A stretch of 64,000 bases of DNA, taken from the NCBI RefSeq assembly GCF_932294415.1, contig NC_065535.1, forward strand, positions 10,689,282 through 10,753,281. The letters are read 5' to 3'. Numbering within the stretch: the first letter of the stretch is position 1; each line of letters begins with the position of its first letter. This document shows positions 12,545 through 23,098 of this stretch, in pieces. The notes beneath the pieces were generated by a model. That model saw only the letters and a list, made by a program, of their open reading frames with translations, was not told the origin of the DNA and made no database searches. Source of the DNA: Quercus robur (lineage: Eukaryota > Streptophyta > Magnoliopsida > Fagales > Fagaceae). The position numbers were made by a program, and so were the translations under genes.

Positions 12545-12859
12545 CTGCTGTCCGACCCCTTGGTAGGAGAGGGGGGTTTTGGTAATTCCGAGCCTTTATT
12601 ACGGCTCATTTAATTCGACCCTTCCCTGGCGTGGGCTACTCTCCGAATGCCCAGGAAACGCTCCGATCTACGAGATATCCTTTTTGATTTAGCCTTTATA
12701 CGTTCTGCCCGTTTGGCTACCCGAAGTAGGTTTTTAATGTTTTCCCTTCACGAGACCTCTCAAATTCAATGGTTACTGATAGCGTGGGGGAGCGGAACAG
12801 GCGCATTCTTACTGGCAGATTTCCTTGAAGATCTGAACACATTTAATGCCATCCTCTTC

Positions 12860-13730
12860 GTCCCTTATATAAAGAGGGTGGACATGAGTTGTTTCTTTCA
12901 TATGTGAATCCCTTAATCCCCCAGAAAACTGAAGTCCTTAGATTCCTCCCAGAATTCACATTTACCCTCTGATTATACATCGACTCGTAATACGTTCGAC
13001 ACAGTCCTAGGTGATGAAGAAACTTTCTCCCTCCCAAAAACACCTTGTTCTGACCAGGATCGAGATGGCTCGGTCGGGGCAAGGATGGCAGAGACTCAAG
13101 ATTTATCCCGCCTACCTTTCAGCCAAAATCCGAAGCAGGAACTCGTCACGTCGCACCTTCGACGTGACTGAGCCGAGGACACCCAGCATCATCACCACCC
13201 GCTTTCTTATGAGCATATCTAATGTGGCACCGGTGTGCTAAGAGTCAGGACTGGGGCAGGGACTAAATGCCCCTGCTTCTTTCTCTCTTCGTTCACTGGC
13301 GCCATCCTTTACTTTTCTTTCTTCTTCTTTCCACCACCAGATCCATCCTGGTGCTTTTCCTTTTCCCTCTTTTGCTCCTTTTTCTTTCTTTTCATTTCTT
13401 CCCTCTTCTTCTCCTCCTTCTTTTACTCATGTCCTCCATCTTCCTCATTCATCTCCTCCATCTTCTGCTCATGTCCTCCATCTTCTTCTTCCTTTGCGCT
13501 CCTTCATCTTTTTCTAAAGTAGGTTCTTCTCCTGATATGAGCAGTACTGAGGCAGAGATTTTAGAGAGACTTTGAAGGCGAGTTTAAAGGACACCTGACG
13601 GTTTATTTATCTGTATTACGGATGTTATTACTGCTTCGGCAGTTCATTTTTTGTATAGGCTTGCTTAAACCCTTCCTTGTACGTTGTAATAATTTTTTAT
13701 ATTAATAAAAGTTACTGTTATTCTATTTCG
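12860..13730 (+). other. Antisense module 1: TATA box, small ORF, poly(A)-like signal
   Basis: Opposite to the LTR direction, a strong TATA box (TATATAAA, 12866-12873) stands 145 bases upstream of an ORF at 13011-13241 (76 residues). That ORF carries KLSPSQKHLVLTR, MARSGQG and KIRSRNSSRRTF, and the module ends near AATAAAA at about 13703. The protein is basic and resembles the ORF of module 2 in spacing and in the SP.QK..VL.R..M.R.G and KIRSR motifs. Tat-type Gypsy elements are known to carry antisense ORFs; this could be one or its remnant. The CT-rich ORFs that follow (13235-13575) look like low-complexity sequence. No function is proposed. Confidence 0.45.
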
Positions 13731-14089
13731 CATGTTCTGTTTATATGCTTTAATAAACTTGCAAGCTCTGCTCGGCACAGTAGTATAGCATTTGAACCAA
13801 TGACAACTAAGGCCAAAATACTCGTTAATAAAAAGACGCCATAATAACTTTAACAAAATTATTATTCGACATAACAATCCGACCAGTGAGGAACGAGACT
13901 TACCTTAAAATTAGTCGAGATGGGAACTAAGGGTTCGATAAGGTGTAAGAAGTAGTTATCCGAGAACATATCATCCGTAAAACGAACAGTTTCCGTAGGC
14001 TATTGAATAGGGGGTCATTTTGCCATCTTAACATACTGGCCTTAACATTTCACAATATTTGAGCCGAGAAACTTCTCCATCCGAGTAGT

Positions 14090-14740
14090 TGGTTTCCCAA
14101 GAGTCCTGAGTCCGAGGACTTCGCATAGCTTGGGTTTTGTTTAGGGCTTATACTTTTTCTTTTAGGTGCTGGGTTTCCCCATAGGCTTGAGTCCGAGGAC
14201 CATGCAAGTCCTAGTTTCTGTCCAAGACTTATAAGATATCCTTTTTTTTTTATGTTCCTGGTTTCCCTCTAGGCTTGAGTCCGAGGACCATGCAAGTCCT
14301 AGGTTCTGTCCAAGACTTATAAGATATCCTTTTTTTTTTATGTTCCTGTTTTCCCTCTAGGCTTGAGTCCGAGGACCATGCAAGTCCTAGGTTCTGTCCA
14401 AGACTTATAAGATATCCCTTTTTTTTTTATGTTCCTGGTTTCCCTCTAGGCTTGAGTCCGAGGACCATGCAAGTCCTAGGTTCTGTCCAAGACTTATAAG
14501 ATATCCTTTTTTTTATGTTCCTGGTTTCCCTCTAGGCTTGAGTCCGAGGACCATGCAAGTCCTAGGTTCTGTCCAAGACTTATAAGATATCTTTTTTGTA
14601 CTTGGTTTCCCCATAGGCTTGGGTCCGAGGACCATGCAAGTCCTAGGTTCTGTCCAAGACCTATAAGATATCTTTTTTGTACTTGGTTTCCCCATAGGCT
14701 TGGGTCCGAGGACGATGCAAGTCTTAGGTTCTGTCCAAGA
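14090..14740. repeat. Tandem array of 80-88-base units (array 2)
   Basis: About seven clear copies plus one degenerate copy of a unit with GGTTTCCC, AGGCTTGAGTCCGAGGACC, ATGCAAGTCCTAG and TCTGTCCAAGACTTATAAG, ended by a T-run of variable length. It is related to the 81-base array at 16025-16915 but more diverged. Confidence 0.9.
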
Positions 14741-15089
14741 CTCTTTGAGTTCAGATTCTCCCTTTCATCAGGCATTTCCCAAGGCGCCGAGCAGGGGTTG
14801 TCCTCGGCAACGGCCATTTCTCGGCGTGGGCCACAGCACCTGGGCCTTCACGCAAAGCGGGCCTGGGCCGCGAATTCAATTTCCCCACGAATTAAGAGAT
14901 ATTTCTGCATCCTCTGGCCACGCAGTACTCTCTGACGTCCCAATGATCGAGGTGCGCCTTTACGAGGCTTCTTTAATCTTGTGGTTGCAGTTGGCGTTGG
15001 AAGTTGAGCCAGAACCATTTTGTCTGTAGCGTTCCTTGGGACGCTGCGTGAGTTGACTGCCACCACCTTGTCTTTTCAAATAAATAGGA

Positions 15090-15700
15090 GGGAGAGAGAG
15101 TTGCTTTATATACGCACCAGTCCTTCAGTTTTCTCCCATATCATAAATCCCATATCTGGTGTTATCCTCCCTTAGCACAGCATGTTTAAGGCGAGGGTTG
15201 GGAAGAAAGAACCCTCTCCGCCGCAGAAGTACCGTGTCCTCATGAGACTCCAAATGGTAAGGTATGGGCACAGGAAGCATAAGTTCAGGAGAATACTCCA
15301 TTTCGACCGAGGGGGAAGGGTGTCTCTCCCTCTTTTAGTCAAAATCCGAAGCAGGTTCTGTTCATGCCAGAATTTTGGTATGTCAGAAGAAAGATTTTCC
15401 GCCATCAGCGCCTCTGCTTTGCAGCAGGCGAATATTTAGAGAAAGCCCCTCGACTTCCAACTCCCTGCACCTTTCCTTCAGCGGTGTCAGGCTCAAGTTG
15501 GGTCTCTTTTGCTGTTTGAGTTGTGGGCGCGTGAAAGCATTGAGGAAGAACAAGGTCTTGGAGCTGTAGCCAACCTCTCCTCTGATCTACTTCCTCAGCT
15601 TTATTTTATTCTCTTGTATCTTCCTTTCTTTTTGGTTATGTAGTGAGCTTTGACACAAATTGATTCCAGCTTTTCATTGTATACTGTACTATTTCTTTGT
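15090..15700 (+). other. Antisense module 2: TATA box and small basic ORF
   Basis: TTATATAC at 15106-15113 precedes an ORF at 15182-15439 (85 residues) that starts MFKARVGKKEPSPPQKYRVL and contains MVRYGHRKHKFRR and LLVKIRSRF. It resembles module 1 (12860-13730) in order and motifs, so the element's interior is a duplicated [array + module] structure. The strand is opposite to LTR transcription. The ORF is rich in Arg and Lys; I do not recognise a family. Confidence 0.45.
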
Positions 15701-16024
15701 CTTAGTGAAAATGGAAATTTCTTTACTTGTTTTGGATACTGTTCCTTTGACAACATTACTTAGTGAATGGGTGTGCCCTATGTGTGTGTTTCTTCAGGAA
15801 TATTTAGAGCAAAGTAGCTTGAAACATAATCTAACTAACTCCAATTTATCAATACTACCGGGCATTATATCGATAATTCATAATAAATCAAACTTAGGAA
15901 ACTAATCGGGATAACAGTTGAATATTCTGTGATACGCGCGTGAACACCGTCCAAGGCTGATAATCTCTAAATAATCCATCCGAGCAGTCGACTGGGAAGC
16001 AGGGAACTCCGATTGTGCTTCTGT

Positions 16025-16915
16025 GTACTTGGTTTCCCCATAGGCTTGGGTCCGAGGACCATGCAAGGCCTTGGTTCTGTCCAAAACTTGTAAGAGTTCT
16101 TTTTTGTACTTGGTTTCCCCATAGGCTTGGGTCCGAGGACCATGCAAGGCCTTGGTTCTGTCCAAAACTTGTAAGAGTTCTTTTTTGTACTTGGTATCCC
16201 CATAGGCTTGGGTCCGAGGACCATGCAAGGCCCTGGTTCTGTCCAAAACTTGTAAGAGTTCTTTTTTGTACTTGGTTTCCCCATAGGCTTGGGTCCGAGG
16301 ACCATGCAAGGCCCTGGTTCTGTCCAAAACTTGTAAGAGTTCTTTTTTGTACTTGGTTTCCCCATAGGCTTGGGTCCGAGGACCATGCAAGGCCTTGGTT
16401 CTGTCCAAAACTTGTAAGAGTTCTTTTTTGTACTTGGTTTCCCCATAGGCTTGGGTCCGAGGACCATGCAAGGCCCTGGTTCTGTCCAAAACTTGTAAGA
16501 GTTCTTTTTTGTACTTGGTTTCCCCATAGGCTTGGGTCCGAGGACCATGCAAGGCCCTGGTTCTGTCCAAAACTTGTAAGAGTTCTTTTTTGTACTTGGT
16601 TTCCCCATAGGCTTGGGTCCGAGGACCATGCAAGGCCTTGGTTCTGTCCAAAACTTGTAAGAGTTCTTTTTTGTACTTGGTTTCCCCATAGGCTTGGGTC
16701 CGAGGACCATGCAAGGCCTTGGTTCTGTCCAAAACTTGTAAGAGTTCTTTTTTGTACTTGGTTTCCCCATAGGCTTGGGTCCGAGGACCATGCAAGGCCC
16801 TGGTTCTGTCCAAAACTTGTAAGATTTCTTTTTTGTACTTGGTTTCCCCATAGGCTTGGGTCCGAGGACCATGCAAGGCCTTGGTTCTGTCCAAAACTTG
16901 TAAGAGTTCTTTTTT
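16025..16915. repeat. Eleven-copy 81-base tandem array (array 1)
   Basis: Eleven head-to-tail units of 81 bases begin TACTTGGTTTCCCCATAGGC and end in a T6 run. They differ at one or two positions (CCTTGG versus CCCTGG). Because 81 is a multiple of three, long ORFs result in several frames of both strands (plus 16015-16917; minus 15902-16894 and 15967-17067); these are by-products of periodicity. Confidence 0.95.
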
Positions 16916-17159
16916 AAGTGGTTTTTTTCTCTATACTTATTTATTTTTCGAAGGTTAGCCCCTAGGACAGGGAGGGGAGAGTTGGCTTGGGGCAGGAAGC
17001 CCCTAGAGCCTACCGCGCCTTTAGCAGTGCAAGGCGTAGCCCCTAGCAGAAGCTTATGGCGGAGCAACAGCTGCGCGTCGCCGGAGATGGGAAAAACTCG
17101 TGAATCTCTGCTTGCTAGAGAGCTGACTCATGCGCCACCCGTGCCAACGCGCAAGCCTT

Positions 17160-17175
17160 CCCACAGACGGCGCCA
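17160..17175 (-). other. Primer-binding-like site
   Basis: Minus strand TGGCGCCGTCTGTGGG lies two bases after the LTR end (CCCTACA). It starts with TGG, as expected for pairing to a tRNA 3' CCA end, and this sequence is common at this place in plant Ty3/Gypsy elements. Confidence 0.75.
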
Positions 17176-17177
17176 AT

Positions 17178-17943
17178 TGTAGGGACACGATTCTCAAATG
17201 GCCCAACAATGACGTTGGGCTCGCGCGTGATGGATCCCCCACAATAAAATTTGTAGAGAGTGGGCTTGAAAGGCTAGCGTTGGGTCACGGGGCGTTAGTA
17301 TAGGCCGGACCTTAGATAAACCTAGACTAGAAAAGGCTTTAGTCCGGATATCCAACCCCAATAACTTTATAAATTGAGGGATTGGACTCCTCGGATCATG
17401 TCCGAGGAGCACTAGTGTTTTTCTCCGGTTGCCCGTCGATGGGTTTTCCATGGTGGAGCGCATATATTATCCGGGCATTCCCATTCCTGGAGTTTTTTCC
17501 AGGAAATGAGATGGGGATCCCCTTTTTTGTTACCTTACGTTTTCTTTTATACTACCCTACGTTCGTTATCCTTCGTCCACGTGTAGGGTCGACTTTTTCC
17601 AGGACAGATATTTGTCCCGTCAGTCTAATCCCGAAATGGTTGGGAGTAGTTGATAAAGCTAAAGGACATGACCCTGTTAGGTGTAAAGTTCTGTCTGGGA
17701 AAGGTAGTAAGGGCGGCCTTTCCCAGATATTTCAGATTTTCTTTCAAGATTATCCTTATGCCGCTTCTGCCCTTTTTTCTTGGTGGAGCTTTGGGCCAGC
17801 CGAGGGCTGCATCGTCCTCGGCCGCTTTTCTGGGCCCATTTGTACTTTGCGCTAATGAGCTGGGACTACCACCTTCTTCGGCTTTGGACCTTAAAGCTTC
17901 CCGCGAACAAGTGGGCCTGACCCATATATTGTTGGGCCCTACA
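17178..17943 (-). repeat. 5' LTR (minus-strand element)
   Basis: 766 bases, matching 11763-12528 with few differences. It borders the primer-binding-like site, so it is the 5' LTR in the element's own orientation. Confidence 0.93.
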
Positions 17944-18039
17944 AGTATGTATATATATATATGTATGTATTAATTTTAGCAATTTTGTTCTATAAAATTA
18001 CATTTTGCCCCCTTAACGATATCTTTAATTATTTTGATT

Positions 18040-18205
18040 ATAATGCTACAGACACAAACTTTTCTAGAATATTTATACAATCTATTGAGATAACAAATTC
18101 TTATTGGTTCGCATCTGGGTCCACTAATTAATCATTTTTTTACATAACAATAACCATTGCCCACATTATCAATTTATAAAAACATTTGTAGCTCTAGCAT
18201 TTTCA
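18040..18205. mobile_element. Diverged MITE-like sequence
   Basis: It begins AATGCTACAGACACAAA and ends ACATTTGTAGCTCTAGCATT, an imperfect inverted repeat. General plan resembles the MITE at 10977-11152. Confidence 0.4.
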
Positions 18206-18324
18206 GTCTTTTAAAGGCTATAAAAGATATTTATAGATCTAAAATCTAAAACAAAATATACCAGAAAAATTAGCCCATCAGCGGCAAAGTTGTCCCCCTA
18301 ATTTCAAATTCGAGCTCCGTTCCT

Positions 18325-18325
<1 letters not shown>

Positions 18326-18373
<48 letters not shown>
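18326..18373. repeat. (AT)n microsatellite
   Basis: A run of more than 20 AT dinucleotides with one interruption. A second (AT)n run lies at 18694-18724. Both are in the presumed receptor-kinase intron. Confidence 0.9.
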
Positions 18374-18377
<4 letters not shown>

Positions 18378-18690
18378 TATATATTGTGTGTGACAATTTA
18401 ACTTGTCCCTTCTGATTTATTTTTTTTATTTTTTTGAGAATGCCCTTCTGAAAATTTTTGAGACTTCACTATTGTTTCAGTGAATTACTAATTTCATAGT
18501 ATAGTTTGATATATCATTTCATATCGAAAATGTTGTAAGGTATTCATAAATTGATCACTAAGCTACTAACTACGATATAATCGAAACATTCTTTAAAAAA
18601 AAAAAAAAAAAAAAAAGCTAGAATCGAAATATTGAAATATTTAGAGTGAACCATTATCCTAATATCTTCCCTCACGTACGTTGATCAACC

Positions 18691-18738
<48 letters not shown>

Positions 18739-19157
18739 GTACTTCAACCACCAAACGAATGAAACCTATAAAATGTGCAAGGTATATGCCATCTTATTTT
18801 TTTAATTTAATTTATTTTTTATACAAGATAGAAATTTTACTTTAATTTAATCTAAGTATATATATGTGTGAAGCTCTCTTTGGAGATTTGAATCCCGACC
18901 CTTACCCTCTACACTCCACATGCACTTAATATTTGTAGTGACCATCGCGCTAAGGGTCATGGTGGTTACATCATCTTAATTAAGTTCCAACAGTTCAGTT
19001 GCTACCTTAGAAATTATACCAATGTGATCACGAATAAGCCATCCGTATTAAACATAACCTAATCAAAATCCAAAGAATGTTATTTAATTCCCACAAGTGT
19101 CACCTATTTGCTAGCCTTGGTCACATGCCCTAAAACTGCCAAAAAATTTATATCAAT

Positions 19158-19200
19158 GTCATTTCATTATCCTATATATATATATAGGATAATGAAATGG
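19158..19200. repeat. Perfect palindrome around an (AT)n core
   Basis: CATTTCATTATCC on the left and GGATAATGAAATG on the right flank an AT core, giving about 20-base perfect arms. It lies about 150 bases into the intron of the receptor kinase. The decayed paralogue has only the right arm (near 37835), so the left arm came with an extra segment of about 0.48 kb (18695-19178). Confidence 0.8.
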
Positions 19201-19350
19201 CTACGGCGTAGATTATAGTGAAATTAAAAATAAATAAATAAATAAAGCCTATGTTACTACAATGCATTATGATTGGCACTACATTAAATGAACTAGAGAA
19301 AAGTATTTCAAAGAGGAATAAGCATGCCGATAGGAAAAAGTATATATTAC

Positions 19351-22300
19351 CTGGAGCCGTGTAACCAAATGTTCCAGCAAATGAAGTCCAATTGGACGAG
19401 TCAGGCTTCAAAAGCCTAGCTGTGCCAAAATCCGAGATGTGAGCAACATATTCTGAATCCAACAAGATGTTCTTGCTAGATATGTCTCGATGAACTATGG
19501 GAAGTGAGCAATCGTGATGCATATAGGATAAAGCATCAGCCACTCCTTTGACAATATTTACCCTTTTGGCCCATTCAAAATTAATTGCCTCTTCTTTATT
19601 GCTTAGTAACTCTTTTAGGCTTCCCCCTTCTAAGAACTCGTAAACCAAGAATGAGTGTCGTGGATGCGAGCAAAAGCCATAAAGCTTTACCAGATTGCGA
19701 TGCTTGATTTCTAGCAGAGTACGAATCTCATTTTCGAAAGCCTTTGCATTGGCAATCCCGTTATCCTGTATTGAATGAAGTTTTTTCACAGCAACAACTT
19801 GACCTGGCTGCAGCTCAGCTTTATAAACACTTCCACACCCTCCCACTCCGACACAATGTTTGGAGTCAAATTCCTCTGTTGCTTCAATGATTCTTTCATA
19901 CACCATTTTCCCATCATAGCTCCAGATTGCAAACATATTATCATTTTGTGCTTCTCTTGGATTGTTGAGCTTGTTCCTCAACCTCAAGCACTTGAGAAAA
20001 GCATAGAAAATCCCAACTACAATCAATGAGAGAACCACTGAGCCTAAGATAGGAACAATAAAGAAAATCACAACTTTATTTCGCCTTTTCCCACCAAGAT
20101 TCTTGCTTCGGGTAATGGAAGACAGGCATGCCTTCAAGCTAGAGGCATTACCACACAAATCTTTATTATTTCTTAATGCTCCAAATGAGGCCTCATTGAA
20201 GGCTTTATTGTTGGGTAGAGGACCTTCCAAGCAATTGTATGATATATCAACATTGGTCAAACTTGACATTTTACCAAAAGTTGCTGGAATGGAACCAGAT
20301 AGCTCATTATGGGAGAGATTCAATTTTTCTAAGCTTCGCAATTCTCCAAGTTGTGGTGGTATTTTTCCGATCAACAAATTCTCACTTAGATCAAGCATTT
20401 GAATAAACTGCATGTTGCCAATCTCAGTGGGAACACTCCCCCTAATTTTATTTTTGCTTAAGTTCAAGTTCAATAATTTTATGCACCCTTGTATTTGTTC
20501 AGGAATTGATCCTGTTAAATTGTTGGCTGAGAGAACAAGAAATTGCAGATCAGATAGCATTCCAATTTCCAATGGAATACTACCTGAAAGTTGATTATCA
20601 CCCAGATTAAGGAGATACAATGACGTCAACTTTCCTAGTTCCTTTGGAATCTGCCCAACTAGATGATTGAAGGAGAAATCAAGTAACCGTAGCTTGGTGG
20701 ATCTTCCAAGGTCAAGAGGTATTACACCAGAAATTTTGTTATTGGAGATCTTTAAGTTTTGTAGACTTTGGCACTTCTCCCACTTTTGAGAAAGCTCTCC
20801 ATAGAAATTGTTATAACTCAAATCGATATAAATCAAATTTGGGTAAATGCCAAGGTCTTCTGATAAATTTCCTGTTAATTGGTTTCCCTCAAGCCTCACT
20901 CGTACTAAGCTGGTGCAATTTCTCAAACTTTTTGGAACGGAACCTATGAAATGATTGTCAAATGCTGTGAATAATTGAAGTGATCCACCATTACAAACAT
21001 TTCGTGGAAGGTAGCCTGACAACATGTTTTCCTCCAATCCCAAATGAGTCAAATATGTAAGATTATTAAATTCAAAAGGGATGGAGCCATTAAGTTCATT
21101 TATGAACAACATTAGACGGGTAAGAAGTTTGAGCTTTCCTATTTCTAATGGGATATTGCCCGATAATTGATTCATAAAAAGTTCCAAAATTGTGAGATCC
21201 TTCATGTTCCCCATAGAGGATGTGATAGATCCCCAAAGATTGTTTTCGGAAAGGGATAATATAGATAGGTTGGTCAGGTTTCCTATAGAAGTAGGGATTG
21301 GGCCAGAAAGATTGTTACTAAACAGAGCCAAGTCAAGAAGAGATCCCAACTTTCCAATTTCTTGAGGTATGGGTCCAGAAAGTTTGTTATTGTTGAGGAA
21401 GAAAAAACTCAGGTTGCCTAAGTTTCCTATAGAAGTAGGAATTAAACCGGAGAGATTGTTTTTAGCAAGATTAAGATAAGCAAGAGATCCCAACATCCCA
21501 ATTTCATGACAAATGGATCCAGAAAGTTGGTTTGCACTGAGCTCTAAATGGGTTAAGCTGCCCAAGTTTCCAATAGATGCAGGTGTCGAGCCTATGAGGG
21601 TGTTATTGCGGAAAGAGAGCATCCTAAGAGATGTTAGATTTCCAAGTTGATGAGGAATGGACCCAGAAAGATTGTTGTCATAAATAAATAGAATGATTAA
21701 GTTGCTCAAGTTTCCAATTGACACAGGGATTGAACCCGTGAGACCGTTACTAGACAAAATTAGCTTATTGAGCAAATGTAGCTTTCCAAGTTGATAAGGA
21801 ATGGATCCAGTGATGTTATTATCATGTAGATTTAATATGTGAAGGCTTGTTAGTTGGCATAATTCGGATGAAATTCTTCCTGAGAGATGATTGCCAGATA
21901 AATCAAGGTAGATTAGCTTAGAAAGGTTGCCCAAGTGTGAAGGAATGGTATCGTAGGGTAAGTTGTAGCTGAGATTAAGACTTACGAGACTGTGTAAGGA
22001 TGAGAAGCTCAAAGTGTGGAGTGTACCTTTTAAAGCAGAATCTGGGAGGTTGATATGAGAGATGCTGCTAAAGTTGTTGCAAGCAATTCCAACCCAATGG
22101 CAAGTGATGTTTCCAACCCATGAAGACAAACGAAACTGGCTTTGGTTGTCAAGGCTCGCTTTCCATTCCAGAAGAGCCTCTGCTTCTCTCCCCATCCTTG
22201 TCGCCATATTGGGAGGTGAAGTTGCAAAGGAAGAAGAAATAGCAAATTGGGAAGAAGAAGCCAACACAAGAATGATAATGATAGTGGTGAGCAAGACTCG

Positions 22301-22351
22301 AATTAGAACACTAATGCAATTGGGAAGCGGTTTCTCTACTAAGGACATCAT
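19351..22351 (-). CDS. MIK2-like LRR receptor kinase, exon 1
   Basis: A single long exon encodes 1000 residues plus one base. Residues 1-43 form a signal peptide or hydrophobic leader (LLTTIIIILVLASSS). An LRR N-terminal cap follows at about 52-95 with Cys84 and Cys91. Roughly 25 LRRs (SIGNLxNLxxLxLxxNxLSG style) run to about residue 720, then a transmembrane helix at about 760-786. The kinase domain starts near 828 with P-loop G835-x-G837-x-x-G840, Lys856, HRD with Asp957 (an RD kinase) and DFG Asp974. The exon ends at Ala-Pro with donor GTAATA at 19350-19345. Closest families are Arabidopsis MIK2/At1g35710 (LRR-RLK XII-type), cell-surface receptors for peptide or damage signals; the ligand here is unknown. 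The expected C-lobe is supplied by the exon at 8816-8449. Reading through the donor would add 59 unrelated residues and stop at 19172. Confidence 0.93.
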
Positions 22352-22497
22352 GACTTATAAGTTGGGGGGATGTAAAATGTTGCTAAAGACCATAAACGAA
22401 TTGGGTGATCAGAGAATGAATGGCTTTATGGTTATGTAGTTGATGAAGCCTGTATTAAAGCTTGACCTAAGTCGATTAAGGCCTAAATTTGTGGAGC

Positions 22498-22505
22498 ATA
22501 TATAG
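22498..22505 (-). promoter_or_regulatory. TATA box of the LRR receptor kinase
   Basis: Minus strand CTATATATGC lies about 150 bases upstream of the ATG. The same context (GGCAGAC, then CTGGCTATA) precedes the decayed paralogue at about 41076-41084, so the promoter was duplicated with the gene. Confidence 0.6.
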
Positions 22506-22521
22506 CCAGGTCTGCCAAGTT

Positions 22522-23062
22522 ATCTTAATAATATATCGAGTCTTTCTTAAGTCAATTAAGCTTGCATGGAAAAAGTAGCCAAAAAAAGACAATTATCTGG
22601 TTGTTGTTAACAACCATGTGAGAGTCTAAATCATAGTCCACCAATCAGTATTTCAAATGATACAATTCATCACTTTATTAAAAAGTCCTCTAGTATGCAG
22701 TATGTGAGGTCATGTCCTACGTTACAACCAACTTTTTCCAAAAAAAAGAAAAGAAAAAAAGGCCTATGCTACAGCCAAACACACCTGCACAACTTAAGTG
22801 TATCATTACTGTGTCTGTGGTTATAATCATCCACATTTTTCTTTTTCTTTTCCTTTTTCCTTTATAGAGGCACTCCTATCAAGGGTATCAAATGTCAAAT
22901 ATTTGACATTTGTCACCCCCAAACTCTAAAAAATCACTTTTATCGAGCATTGTAAATGCCATAATTTTTGGCATTAATAAACAGTGTAATCTCAAATTTG
23001 AGACCATACTGTTCACCAATGGTAAAAGTTATATTATTTTTTTATTCCGTGGGGCTTTTTTT

Positions 23063-23098
<36 letters not shown>

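Larger units (their letters stand above)
11763..17943 (-). mobile_element. Complete non-autonomous Gypsy-type LTR retrotransposon
   Basis: Two direct repeats of exactly 766 bases (11763-12528 and 17178-17943) differ at only a few positions and begin and end TGTAGG...CACA or CTACA. A perfect 5-base duplication AGTAT flanks the element (11758-11762 and 17944-17948). On the minus strand the primer-binding-like sequence TGGCGCCGTCTGTGGG lies two bases inside the LTR at 17175-17160. A polypurine-like GGGTTTTGAGGGGCTA borders the other LTR at 12544-12529. Transcription is therefore right to left. The 4.65-kb interior has no gag, protease, RT or integrase; it holds two tandem-repeat arrays and two opposite-strand ORF modules. 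The PBS type and opposite-strand ORFs recall the Tat/Retand-like Gypsy lineage, but this is inference. It sits in the presumed intron of the receptor kinase. Confidence 0.92.
11652..18325. mobile_element. Possible host element split by the LTR element
   Basis: Sequence left of the LTR element (AGGGACAGAGCC, then CCGGGGGGCAA) is similar to the reverse complement of sequence right of it (AGGAACGGAGCT, then TTAGGGGGACAA). If real, the Gypsy-type element inserted into an older inverted-repeat element of roughly 0.5 kb. A poly-C run at 11711-11725 lies in its left half. Evidence is limited to short imperfect ends. Confidence 0.3.

Noticed and set aside
11779..12585. ORFs of 89-157 codons repeated in the two LTRs
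   Set aside because: Present in both LTRs on opposing strands and without known domains; LTR sequence.
13235..13575. CT-rich ORFs rich in Phe, Ser and Leu
   Set aside because: Low-complexity pyrimidine stretch; the residues simply reflect CTT/TCT repeats.
16025..16915. Regular array resembling a CRISPR
   Set aside because: Units are head-to-tail with no unique spacers, inside an LTR element of a plant genome.
15902..17067. Long ORFs of 300-366 codons on both strands
   Set aside because: They are produced by the 81-base tandem repeat, whose unit is a multiple of three and free of stops in several frames. The more diverged sister array does not keep the frame.
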